DNA of 64,000 bases from NCBI GenBank assembly GCA_002049455.2, contig KV918893.1:62001-126000 (forward strand). The letters are read 5' to 3'. Below the pieces are notes generated by a model that did not search any database, was not told the DNA's origin, and saw only the letters and a program-made list of their open reading frames with translations. This document shows positions 1 to 10,160 of the stretch, piece by piece. Origin of the DNA: Porphyra umbilicalis (taxonomy: Eukaryota > Rhodophyta > Bangiophyceae > Bangiales > Bangiaceae). The position numbers were made by a program, and so were the translations under genes. The stretch's first letter is position 1. The number at the start of each line of letters is the position of its first letter.

Positions 1-319
1 TCCTTTGAGGGTATCTGAGGAGGGTTTTCCGAGGGTCCCTTGAGGGTGTCTGAGGACGGTTTTCTGAGGGTCCGAGGGGAACGGATGGGATCAGAGGGTG
101 ACGCGTGAGTGACGCCTCGAGACCCTCGCCGCGGGCAAGCAAACTTCCAGTCGAACAACTCGTGTTTGTCGCTCGGGGCGCCTTTCCCCGGTCGACGCCG
201 TGCGTGTGTGCTCTTCGGGGTTTTCTTCCGGGGCGGGTTTCTCCGACAGGACTACCCGGCGCCACGGTTTGGCTCGCCCTCCCCCCAACAGGGTGGCGTG
301 GGCTGAGCGTGTTGTCACA
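1..319 (+). repeat. 5' LTR, 3' part only
   Basis: Matches 10568-10886 over its whole length with about 12 substitutions and no obvious indel. It ends in GTCACA, as the 3' LTR does, and internal sequence starts at 320. The first 75 bases contain the end of a 35-bp tandem subrepeat rich in GAGGGTTTT. Confidence 0.93.
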
Positions 320-321
320 TT

Positions 322-339
322 TGGTGGAGCTGCAGGAGA
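322..339 (+). other. Candidate tRNA primer-binding site
   Basis: Two bases after the LTR end, the sequence begins TGGTGGAGCTGCAGGAGA. Reverse-transcription primer sites start TGG because they pair with the CCA end of a tRNA. The cognate tRNA was not identified, so this rests on position and the TGG start only. Confidence 0.4.
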
Positions 340-1209
340 GGAAGGCAACTCAACCTTCCTCGGGGTGGTGAAGGTGCGCCAACCCGCCTCGGGGGGAACC
401 TAGTTGGTCCTGCTCCCCTTGGTGCCTAGCGCTGCGGGCGGCGCCCCGCAACGCCAGGTTTGGCTGAGTCCGGCCGGGTCGATGGCCGATGGGGGGGGGA
501 ATGGAGACCCCCCTGGTGTCGAGGTGCCTGGTGCCGGGGCGGATGAGATGACCCCCCCCGGAGGCGGATCGTCGGTTGACAATCGCCACACAACCGCCGG
601 CACCACGGATGTGAGTGCCCGCAGGGAGCGGACTTTGTTCCAGCCCTAGCCCCCGGGCCTCGATCCGACTGGGACTCGCCCCCCGACAGGCGCTCCCTTG
701 GGTAGTACTCACCCCGAGGCGGTCCTGTCGGGTGCTAGCACTCATTTCGGCGTAGGACAGCTGCCCGACGATACCACGTGGGGTGGTGGGTCTGTGCCAC
801 CACCGGCACGGAAACCTGCGGGTGGGAGCTCTAGTCCTGCTCCCCCAGGTTCACGGAGTGCCAAGGGTGCCCCGGCGCTTGAGAACAGTGCCGGAACCCA
901 CGGTATCGGTCCCCCGGCCCTCGGGCCCGGTGGGGATCCCCTCTCGGTGCTTGGGAGGGGGGGGCGACGCCAGGATCGGCACAGGAGCCTGCAGGCGGGA
1001 GCTCTAGTCGTGCTCCCCCAGGCTCACGGGGTGCCAGGGATGGCCGGGGTCTCGAGTGGCGAGACGCCGTGGCCGAGGTCGTTCGGTCTGAAGTTACCCA
1101 ACCGCTAGTTAAGATGTTGAGGGGCTCTACGCCCAGGCCCGCTGAGCGGCGGGGCCCAGCCCGACGCTCTTCTCGTCGGCGCCGACGCGACAACTCGTCG
1201 TCGTCGTAG
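340..1209 (+). other. Retrotransposon leader and decayed gag N-terminal region
   Basis: GC-rich sequence between the primer-binding region and the recognisable gag. Two similar segments around 810-850 and 990-1030 (AGCTCTAGTC plus CTGCTCCCCCAGG-like) look like an internal duplication. From about 1070 the frame that later becomes gag is already readable, with an Arg- and Ser-rich stretch, until a TAG at 1207. No other feature is visible. Confidence 0.5.
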
Positions 1210-2735
1210 ACCATTGACCTCTCCCGCTCGGGGGACGAGTCCGCTGTTGCGGTCCTACTTGGTGCGTTCCGTGCTACCCCCACGCCGTCGACGGTGAGAG
1301 AGGGCACTCGGGGAATTGACCAGACGGCCCAACCGACTCCTGCCTCGGCGGAGGGTGAGCAAGGCGTGGGAGCGGCGCGAGAGTTACCCCGGGGTATTGA
1401 CCCGGGGTTCCCGACGCAACTCTCCTCCGCGACCGGTCCGGAGGCAGAGGGGTGGCCTATTTAAACCACCCCGACCCCCCCAACTCGGGTGGCGCCGCCC
1501 AAGATTGTGGTGAACCACCCGTACTACCGGTTGATGTTCGATTGTGAGACCTACGCGCTAGACAACAAGTCTGTTGCCTACACGCGGCGCCAGGCCCGTA
1601 CTCTGGGCCGGCGCAAGAAAGAGGTGGCTCAGTCCTTCGGGGTAAACGACGAGTGGGGTGGTTCCCCCCCGGCCAATGTCTTCCAGTTCTTGCAAAAGTT
1701 TGCCAAGGCCTGTGACGACAACAACATCTCCGAAGACGAAGCCTTCTACATCCTTCAAGACTTCACGAAGGAACCTCTAAGTCAGAGGTGATGATGGTTA
1801 TGCCAACTCGCCGCTCGGGTAACCCCGGCGAGGTCACTTCTTACCTGAAGCTCATCAACTGGACGATCCGGCGTCAGGTCGACGAGGCCTCGGTGGCTAC
1901 TCGAGTCGAGACCCTTAACGTCGCGGTCCAACAGGATGACAAGGACGAGTTGTCCTTCGCCGAGCGCCTCCGCCGCCTCAACACCGAGTGCGGGTTCATG
2001 TACGGGGAGGGCGCCCTCAAGGGGCGCTTTGTGGAAGGTGTCCACCCCGCGGCGCGCGCCACTGTGCGCGAGCGAAACACCCCCGGCATGACTATGGCGG
2101 AGCTGGCTCGCGTCGCCCAGACTAAGGGCGACGAATACCGCTGGCTACGACTTGAGCAGCACAAGGAGCGGACCAAGGAGCGAGAAGCGCTCGCGGAGGA
2201 GGCCCGGCTCCGGCGGCAAGCTCGTGGGGCCGCCCTTCCCCGGGTCACCGGGGGAACGCGGGGATACCAACCGCGGGACGCCCCCGTCCGGACCGCCGGG
2301 GCCGTGGGTGCCCCCACTCCGGGCCCCCGATACGATGGTTCCGGACTCAAAGCCCCGGGCGGCTCGACTCCCGGGGGCGGAGACCACCCGCGCTACCGAC
2401 CCCGACCGAGGGATGAGCCTTCCCGACCCAAACCCCGGGCGGGAGAGTACCCTTGCTGGCAGTGTGGCAGGGTGGGTCATTGGGCCGAGGTGTGCCCCGA
2501 CTTTGACGCACGCCTACGCGACCGACTGGCCATAGCCAGTCGGTGGTCCCCTCTCGGTACATCCTCGGGCTCCCGCGATACCCCGCGAGCGGGCCGTCGA
2601 GTAGCCGTTGCCACTTTCCACGAAGAATTCAGCTCAAGCGGCGAGGAGTCGACGCCGCTTGAGAAGGGGGAACCGCAGACCGAGCCCGAGTGCGGACCCG
2701 CCACATCCTCTGAGTCCGAGGAGGGAAACGAATAA
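1210..2735 (+). pseudogene. gag: gag polyprotein remnant with CCHC zinc knuckle
   Basis: Gag coats the element RNA and forms its particle. One frame reads from the TAG at 1207 through a TAA at 1462 to a TGA at 1789. The capsid-like region continues after 1788 in another frame, so there is a frameshift there. The second part has a retrotransposon-gag-like helical region (about 1830-2160), then a basic and proline-rich linker, then the zinc knuckle CWQCGRVGHWAEVC (C-x2-C-x4-H-x4-C) near 2455-2496. It ends at TAA 2733-2735. No ATG was found for the N-terminal frame, whose start is therefore unknown. The zinc knuckle makes the family assignment safe; the reading-frame breaks show it is not functional as written. 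Confidence 0.85.
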
Positions 2736-2879
2736 CCTACGGTGTTGGGCCCTCCCCGCGGCAACCGGTGGACCCAACCCGGGCCGTGCATGTGATGTCA
2801 GTACGCATCCTATCCCGACCCAAGGGGATTCGCCCTCGGGACGCACCCCTCCCGACGGGGGTAGGCGGCCAGAATGTGG

Positions 2880-3246
2880 TGGCCATCTTAACAGGGTCCA
2901 ACTGCCAGGTGGCCAGTCACGTCTGGCTAGACGCGAACGTGAGTTAGCCCTCCGCGTCATAGTCGACAGGGGGTCGTGCGTCTACCTAGTACGGGAAGCG
3001 CTACTCCCCCCGGAGATGGAGGTGGCGCGCTTAGACGCGGCGACCGCCCAGTTGTTTGACGTGAATGGGGGACTCCTCCCCATCACGGGTACCGTGACTC
3101 TTACGGTGCGAGTCGGCACTTACTCCATCCCAGTCATGTGTGGGGTAGTACGTGGCATGTCGGTACCTCTACTCCTAGGGACCGACTACACTGACGTCCA
3201 TGTCCCCAACATTTGCGTGCCCAAATGGGGCACATCCGGTTACTAA
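2880..3246 (+). pseudogene. Retropepsin-like aspartic protease with altered active site
   Basis: Aspartic protease domain that would process gag-pol. The hydrophobic-hydrophobic-D motif reads VIVDRGSC (Asp codon at 2965), and the downstream flap/C-terminal motif PLLLGTDYTDV is present near 3160-3195. The family consensus is D-T/S-G, so the Arg after the catalytic Asp is abnormal and would probably inactivate the dimeric active site. The frame closes at 3246 and overlaps the RT frame (from 3213) by 34 bases in a different phase, as is common for a protease-RT junction or a frameshift. Confidence 0.75.
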
Positions 3247-6200
3247 ACGGTTGTAGGGTCCCCATCCTCCGTCGGGTTAAGACGGTGTCGCATGCCCGGG
3301 AGGACCAACCGCAGTCGGGGGCCGCTAGTGAGGCGGACACCAAGGTGCGCCTGGCACACGAGGTGGTCCTACCCCCGCGGTCCCGCGGATACGTCCCAGT
3401 ACAGACGGCATTCCAAGGGAATGGGGTCATCACCCAGCGCCATCGAGTGTATGAGCGCCACCGCGTGCATGTTGCAACTAGCACCATGGACTGCACCGCC
3501 AACCAGACGGTGTGGGTGGAGGTAACCCACACGGGGAACAAGAGTAAGCGATTCCCCAAAGGCATGGTCATGGGGCATATGTCGGCCTACTCCAGTACGG
3601 TAGCCGCCGTATCCCGAGAGGACTGGGCTGCACTCAGCCCCAGTCCGACCACCGTGCCCGAAGCGGCCGACCCCGTGGAGGAGCCCCACGTTCATCCTTC
3701 GAACGTGCCCGAGGGGCTGCGGCCTCAAGTGCTCGCCCTAATGGAGAAGCACCGAGCCCTCTGGAGTGGGCACTTGGGCTCCATCAAGGCCACGGAGCAC
3801 CGGATCGAGTTGAAGCCGGGCTCCAAGCCCGTCCGGCTCAACCCCTACCGGATGGGTGCCCGAACTAGGGAACTCATAAACGCCCAAGTCGACCGAATGC
3901 TCAAGCTCGAAGCAATAGAGCCCAGCCAGAGTGAATGGGCTGGCCCGGTGGTACTCATCGCGAAGCCCGACGGGAGTCCCCGGTTCTGCATCGACTATCG
4001 GCAGTTGAACGAGCGCACAGTACGCGACTCGTATCCATTACCCCGGATGGACGACTGCCTCGACTCCTTAGGAGACGCACAGTTCTTCTCCACGTTGGAC
4101 TGCAACGCGGGGTACTGGCAGATCCCCCTAGCCGAGAGGGATAAGCCAAAGACGGCATTCACTTGCCACTGTGGGAAGTACCAGTGTACGCGTCTTCCGT
4201 TTGGCCTGTGCAATGCCCCTGCCTTTTTCCAGCGGGCTATTGACATGATCCTATTCGGAGTCAAGTGGCAGAATGTGCTCGTCTACTTAGACGACCTCAT
4301 CATCTTCTCCACCGATGCCGAGTCGCACCTGTCCCACTTGGACACGGTGCTCACCTTACTCGGAAAGCACGGGGTCACCCTCAAGGCCCAGAAGTGCCAC
4401 CTCTTTATCAACGAGGTGGAGTGTCTTGGCCATGTAGTGCGGCCAGGACGCTTGAGTGTGAACTAGAAGAACCTCAAGGCCATCAAGAAGGCCAGCTTCC
4501 CCCAGACCCCAACCCAACCCAGGAGTTTCTTGGGTATGTGCAATGTCTACCGTCGATTCACGGTAGACTTCGCTAAGACCGCGAAGCCGCTGAACAACGT
4601 GAATAGCGTGCAGCTTCCGAAGCGGTTGAGTCCCCCTACCCCGGAGGAACAGAACGCGATCGACAGACTACGCGAACAGCTATGCCACCCGCCCATCCTC
4701 GCGATACCGCGCAAGGAGGGGAAGTACATCATCGATGTGGATGCTAGCTACGACAAGTAGGGCGCTGCCTACTACAGCAGCAACCCGATGGTAAGTACCT
4801 GCCCGTAGGCTACTTCAGTAAGGGCCTACTGCCGGCGGAGAAGAACTACACCGTCACAGATATTGAGGGACTAGGGGTGGTGTGGGCGGTAGATTTACTA
4901 CGACCGTGCATCGAAGGCACCAAGTTCCTCATCCGGTGTGACCACAAGGCACTGAAGTGGATACTAACCACGACGGCCTGCACCAACAATCGACTCAATC
5001 GTTGGCGCATCCTCCTCTCGGAGTTCGGCTATGATGTGGAGTACAAGCCCGGCCCCTAACATGCGGTGGCCGACGCACTGTCCCGCATCCCGACTGAGGG
5101 GCTGGATACGGGACCCATCTCCCAGGAGATCCCCACAGTTGGGGTGACTACTCGATCGGGGGCGGTACTCGACCCCCGACTCCCCGAGAACAGGGAGACC
5201 GTCCGCATACACCTGGGCGAACTAGTCCAGAAGCAGGCGACAGAGGAGATCTGTCAAGGGGTCAAGAAGTTACTTGACACCCCCACGCCCATGCACTTCT
5301 ACGAGAACGCAGACGGGTTGTTGTGCCGTCGTGGACACCGCGAGGGGACCCAGCAGGTACTGGTCCCCCAGCCCCTAGTCAAGGACGTATTACGGGCGGA
5401 GCACTCCTCCCCCTTGACTGCGCATCCAGGTAGAACGCGCATGTACCAGACCCTGCGGGACCAACACTACTGGCCCTCGCTGGCGATGGATGTGTTCAGG
5501 TGGGTGGCAGCTTGCCCCACCTGTGAAAAGAACCGGCTCATGGGTACGCAGAGTAAAGCGTTCATGAGGTTGTTCCCCGCGACGGAACCCTTCGCAGCCC
5601 TGGCCATTGACTTACTTGGCCCGCTGCCCCGGACCCCCGCAGGATATGAGTACATCCTTGTTTTTTGTGACCGATTTACCAAGGTCACTCGGGCGGTCCC
5701 GCTTCGAGACATCACGGCTCTGGATGTTCTCAGCGCGTTCCTCGACATGTGGGTTGCCAGCTCTGGGATCCCCGATTCAGTTCTATCGGATTTCGGACCC
5801 CAATTCGCTGCCGTACTCTGGCAAGGAGTGCTCAAGACCCTGGGTATTGACACTAACTATGCCACCCCTTACCACCCCCTAGGGTTGCACACGACGCCCC
5901 TATTTCGGGGGCGTCAGGGGCGCGCGACGGATATGACACCTTACTGACGCCCCATTAGGCAGCCAAAACGCCCTCACGACGCCCCAAGTAGCACCCTGAA
6001 TATTCGCCATATCGTTCAAGTAGCACCCATATCGCACTCTCATATCTCATTTTTGTGTCCAGACAGGGTGCCTGTCCCCAACCAAGGTGCGCAGCCGCCA
6101 CCTGCTGAATCATGTGGACCCCCCTGAAAACTTCCTCTTCGCGACGCCTTGTTGACGGAGTTGGGGTGTTAGGGGCGCACGACGCCCAAATGACGCCCTG

Positions 6201-7071
6201 GTGACGCCCTTAACGACGCCCTTAACGACGCCCCGGGCGTTCTGAGCAACCCTACCACCCCCAGACTAATGGGCAAGTCGAACGGTTTAATAAGACCTTA
6301 GTCAAACAACTACGACACTAGGTAAGTGACCTTGTGGTTACGTGGTCCCGATATCTAAGCCTGGTAGTAACGGCTTACAATTCGCCAGTGCATAGTAGCA
6401 CCGGGCAAATCCCTTTAGCGTTCGTAAGTCTTCGACGGCTTACTCCCGTGGCAATCGAAGGACTTACAGCGGGCTCCGACCCCGGGGAGATAGTGACCCC
6501 CGGACGAGCCAAGGATAATTTCCTCCAGCGCCTCGACCTCCTGATCCCCCTAGTACGGGATACCGTGGAAAAGGCACAGGCCCGATACAAACGAGCCTTC
6601 GACATGCGCGTGCAAACTCGCTGCGAAGCCCTCCAAGTTGGAGACTGGGTATTCGTGAAGTCCCACGATAACCAGGGGGGTAACTTCGTCTTCAAGACGC
6701 TGGGACCCTACTAGATCTTGAAGACCGTCGGGCGTCGGCTTACCTTCGAAAGTGGCGATGGTATCCGTACCATCAATGGGAACCACGCCACCCGGGCCCC
6801 GAAGCCACCCGAGGGTGACCCGGCGTGGGCACGGGCACTGGCCGCGTGGCGGGTCCCCTCCCTCCCCTCATCGGCAAGTAAACCGATTGAGGCTGTCTTC
6901 GACCGCTTTGTTGGATAGGGGTACGACGACGAGGAGCGACTCATGCTCAAGGTCAGGTGGTTCGGGTATGGACCCCGGGAGGACTCCTGGCACTATGTGG
7001 AGGACCTCCCGGCGGAGAAGGTCCGCCAGCACTGTGCGTGGCACCGGCTCACAATGAGAAGAAGGGTATAA
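3213..7071 (+). pseudogene. pol: pol: reverse transcriptase, RNase H, integrase, chromodomain (broken)
   Basis: RT is nearly complete from about 3770 to 4466, with the catalytic YLDD box at about 4284-4295 and a normal FCIDYRQLN motif. TAG at 4464 interrupts the thumb. RNase H follows (VDASYDK at about 4737) and is broken by TAG 4758 and a frameshift near 4770; it ends at the usual ADALSR motif near 5070 after TAA 5057. Integrase has the HHCC zinc module (about 5400-5535) and the first two catalytic Asp motifs (AIDLLG about 5605, LSDFG about 5785). It is then split by a MITE at 5880-6253, after which the conserved NGQVERFN motif with the catalytic Glu follows at about 6270. TAGs at 6319, 6712 and 6916 follow. 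The last segment (6919-7071) resembles a chromodomain, with LKVRWFGYGPREDSWHYVEDL. Removal of stops was not attempted here. Confidence 0.93.
5880..6253. mobile_element. MITE nested in integrase, MULE-like
   Basis: A 374-bp insertion splits the integrase codons. Its ends are inverted: AGGGTTGC at 5881 and GCAACCCT ending at 6253, with 16 of the first 19 bases matching. It is flanked by identical ACCACCCCC at 5871-5879 and 6254-6262, a 9-bp (possibly 10-bp) target duplication. Nine-base duplications are characteristic of Mutator-like elements. The interior has no ORF and repeats the motif GACGCCC many times, often as clusters near each end. The integrase reading resumes immediately after the second duplication. 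Confidence 0.88.
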
Positions 7072-7406
7072 TACAATTAAAAACCCCCAGTACAGGGTAC
7101 CCCTCACACACACCCCCGACAATAGATCCAACCCAACTAGGGACAAACATGGTAGGGGCCGGGCTACCCATAACTCAGCGCCCCGGCGCCGCACTCGAGC
7201 CAGGGTACCTACTCCCTACCCGGCGAGTGCGGGCGGTCGTCGCGGGCGTACCCACCGAACTGGTCGTAACCCGGGTGGTCCCCCGGGTACTCCTGGGCCG
7301 ACCCCCGGTCCGAGGGGCCCGGCCCCCACGACGAGCGCGGCACCATACTCGGTGCCGCCCCCGCCGCGGCGTACCCCCCAGCGGAGGAGGGGTAGCCGCC
7401 CCCATG
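7072..7406 (+). other. Non-coding spacer between chromodomain and antisense ORF
   Basis: Short AT-richer stretch after the pol stop (TATAATACAATTAAAAAC), then GC-rich sequence. No domain was recognised on either strand. It would hold the 3' untranslated part of both convergent reading frames. Confidence 0.4.
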
Positions 7407-8987
7407 TTAGGGCGCGGCCGAGCCAGCAGGCTCCCCGGCGTACGGGGCCCGACTGGAGCTCCCGCCCGCCGAAGGCCCCGCGGGCCCAGGCGCCACCCGC
7501 TGGCCGTGCCCCTCCAAGCGGGAGGCCATCTGGTACCCGATGAGCTCTGGGGTGGTGTCCACCAAGACCTGCTCAGCTGGGGCAGTCCGGGGGGACGAGG
7601 CGTCCCGCAGTACGGCCCCCGCCCCCCGGGTAACCCACGCGAGAGCGTCCACCAGGGAGGCAACTATCGCCTCCCCATGGGCAGCCCTAAGCTCCCCCGC
7701 CGCACTTGGGTAGGTGGTCGCCAAGGCGTGGGCGCGACGCGGGGTGACGTACCCCCAGCTGAGGCTCTGCCCTGCCGCAAGGGCCGAATAGTACGAGACC
7801 CCCGGCGGGGCAAACGTCGGACGGCCCAACCGTCCCACGGGGGACGCCCCCGCCCGGGTGGTCCGCCGGACAGCGCCCCCACGAGCAGGAAGGCTCTCGG
7901 CAGTACCTCGAGTGTGCCTACGCTGGTGGGGGAATCTGACCCCCGGCGCACCCCAACCCGAGTCGGACGGGGGCGACGTCGCCTTTACCCCCGCAGAGTA
8001 GGGGTAGGCCAGGTCACCCAGGCCCGCAAGGAGGCCTACGCGCCCGGCCACCAGGCGCTTGTCACAGTGGACAAAGGCCCAAGGCGCCTCGCCCTCCTCT
8101 CCGCCAACTCGGCGGGCCAGGTAGGGCCCGGACGCCTCCCAGTCCAAGAACTGGTGGAGGTCCAGCAACTTGCTGAGGTACACATGCGCGTCCGGGCCTG
8201 CCCCCTCCGCCACGTTGGCGAGGCGGAGCCCCACCAGGCGCCCCACTACGGCAGCTGGCAGATGCCAGAGGTATCTTATAGTACGGGCGGAGGCATACCA
8301 CACTCCCGCCACCTCCAGTACCCACTGGGTAGCGAGGATGGCCGCCGCGGACGTAGACTCCCCCCGGCGGAGCGCAGTGCCAAAGTAGGCCACTATGCGC
8401 GGCATCCGGGCCGGAAACCCGAAGGGCACCTCCATGGCCGACCACCAGGACGGCGTCAGGACGTAGTACGCCCGCCGCGCCGAGACGTGGACCTGGGTAC
8501 TCTCCACTTGAGAGTCCTGCACCAGGATGCCCGACGCCGCCCGCACACGGCGCTCGGTGCGGGCGTCCTGGTGGTGGAAGTGGGGATCCCCCTCCCCCAA
8601 GTACGGGGGGGAGGAGCACGCCCACTCCCACGCCACGACGAGCGGCGCGTTGTCGACGGTGGCCCCGTGCATGACGTTGGACAGGCGCACGGCCACGCGC
8701 TCCACCCACGGCGCGTCCCCCGCCTCTTGTAGGGCGGGGACGTCCGTCGCCACTCCGGCAGGCAGTTCGTACTGCACGGGGTGGCGCGCTAGCCAGCGCT
8801 GCCAAGCCGGGCCCTGCTTGGGCAGCGGGACCGCGGAGTAAAGCGTCCGCAAGCGGCACTCCCGCATCTGACTGGGGGCAGCCGAGGGCGACCACCGGAC
8901 CAACGCCCCCGGCCCCGCGAGCCCCGCCTCCTCCACTGACGGGAGGCGCCTCCGGCGCGGCACCGGCGGGGGGGACTCCTGCTCCAT
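7407..8987 (-). CDS. Antisense accessory ORF of the retrotransposon, unknown function
   Basis: A 526-codon ORF from ATG 8987 to TAA 7407, on the strand opposite gag-pol and lying between pol and the 3' LTR. The same frame stays open upstream to 9128 without an ATG. Its composition is protein-like rather than that of a GC-rich shadow: it has many Trp, Tyr, Phe, His and Met residues, for example YYVLTPSWWSAMEVPFGFP and WVLEVAGVWYASARTIRYLW. No known domain, signal peptide or clear membrane segment was recognised. A low-complexity Ala/Ser/Pro/Arg extension is readable further upstream (about 9640-9200) in another frame, so the ancestral protein may have been longer and lost its frame near 9200. 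Some Ty3/gypsy elements carry extra ORFs, sense or antisense, in this position. Its openness while gag-pol carries eight stops is the notable point. Confidence 0.7.
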   Translation of the reverse strand: MEQESPPPVPRRRRLPSVEEAGLAGPGALVRWSPSAAPSQMRECRLRTLYSAVPLPKQGPAWQRWLARHPVQYELPAGVATDVPALQEAGDAPWVERVAVRLSNVMHGATVDNAPLVVAWEWACSSPPYLGEGDPHFHHQDARTERRVRAASGILVQDSQVESTQVHVSARRAYYVLTPSWWSAMEVPFGFPARMPRIVAYFGTALRRGESTSAAAILATQWVLEVAGVWYASARTIRYLWHLPAAVVGRLVGLRLANVAEGAGPDAHVYLSKLLDLHQFLDWEASGPYLARRVGGEEGEAPWAFVHCDKRLVAGRVGLLAGLGDLAYPYSAGVKATSPPSDSGWGAPGVRFPHQRRHTRGTAESLPARGGAVRRTTRAGASPVGRLGRPTFAPPGVSYYSALAAGQSLSWGYVTPRRAHALATTYPSAAGELRAAHGEAIVASLVDALAWVTRGAGAVLRDASSPRTAPAEQVLVDTTPELIGYQMASRLEGHGQRVAPGPAGPSAGGSSSRAPYAGEPAGSAAP

Positions 8988-9189
8988 GAGGTCATCCCCC
9001 GCCTCACCCGGTGCCGCCTCAGCCGCCGGGGAAGTGCCCGGCCGGCTGGGCGGCAGCGGCACGCGCGCCGCCGCCGTGCCGGGCCCGGCCGCGTCCTCGT
9101 CAGCCGACCGCGTCGCCGCACTCGACAAGCGGGAGGCCGACGCCGACCCCGCCGTCGATTTGGACCGGCGTGGGGGCGGCGGGAGTTGA

Positions 9190-9650
9190 GTCGCTTGACT
9201 CCCCGCCGCCCAGGACTCCCGGCTCGGGGGCGCGCCGTGGCCTGGCGCGACCGGCGGGCTGCCTTGCCCCGGGACGCCGCCACGGCCGCGCCACTTGACT
9301 TGGTGGCGCCGGCCGGCGTCGCAGGTGCAGACGCCGCCGCCCCGCCAGCCCGCGGGGTGGCCGCCGTCGAGCCCTTGGCCCTGGGGGCGCCCGTACTGCC
9401 CGACGCCCCGCTCACCCGCGGGGACTCCGCCGCAGGGCTGTCCAACTTGGCCGTAGCCGACGCCGGCGTCCCACTCGGCGCCGGCGCGGCGTGCCCCGCA
9501 CTTGGGGAGCCATCTCCTCGTTCGGCGCCACTGCCGTCGACCGCAAGGAAGCCATAGCCGCCGCGCTCTGGTAACAGGGACAGCGAGGGGGATGGCAACG
9601 GGGAGGGGGGCGCACTGCGCAAAGAGGGACGAGGGGGGGCCGTCAACTTG
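9190..9650 (-). pseudogene. Possible low-complexity N-terminal part of the antisense ORF
   Basis: In a frame different from the main antisense ORF, the minus strand reads a Ser/Ala/Pro/Thr-rich then Arg/Lys-rich stretch (for example ERGGYGFLAVDGSGAERG near 9540-9590). It runs towards the start of the 526-codon ORF. A single frameshift near 9180-9210 would join them. It may equally be chance GC-rich openness. Confidence 0.3.
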
Positions 9651-10160
9651 AGTAGCGGTTGAGGGAACGGTGACGGCCGGTAGTGGACGGCCTCTGCGTC
9701 TGTCCCCCGCCTACCCCCCTTTTCATGAGCCCCTGCGTGCGGACAGGGGCCCTTACCCCGGGCCCGCTCAGCTCCGCCCCGCGGGCCACCCCACCTGGAT
9801 GACTCTTCACAGGGGGGGGCCCGCAAGACAGCCCCCCGGGTGGGGGGGCGGGGGGGGTGCCATGCTGGGCACCGCCCTGTTGGCCCGCCGGGCACGGTTA
9901 GAGGGCCCGCCCCGGACAAGCGGCCGCACCCCTGGCCCCCGCCGCCGTATCCACCGTACGTCGACGGCGCGTACCCCTTTGCCCCGGCGCGGGCGCCCCC
10001 ACAATCCGGGGCGGCCCCCGCTGGCGAGGACAGGGGCAGCACCCGGGCCCCACACTGGGGAGCCCGGCGGCTAGCCGTCCTGGCCCGCCCGCCCTTCTCG
10101 TGCGGGCCCGCCCCCCTGGCTCTGGGCCGCCAAGACGGCGACCCCTTTAGAAGCGGGAAT

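Noticed and set aside
6957..8732. 591-codon plus-strand ORF in the 3' part of the retrotransposon
   Set aside because: Arg/Gly/Pro-rich reading opposite the antisense ORF; no motif; starts with GTG. The minus-strand frame is more protein-like.
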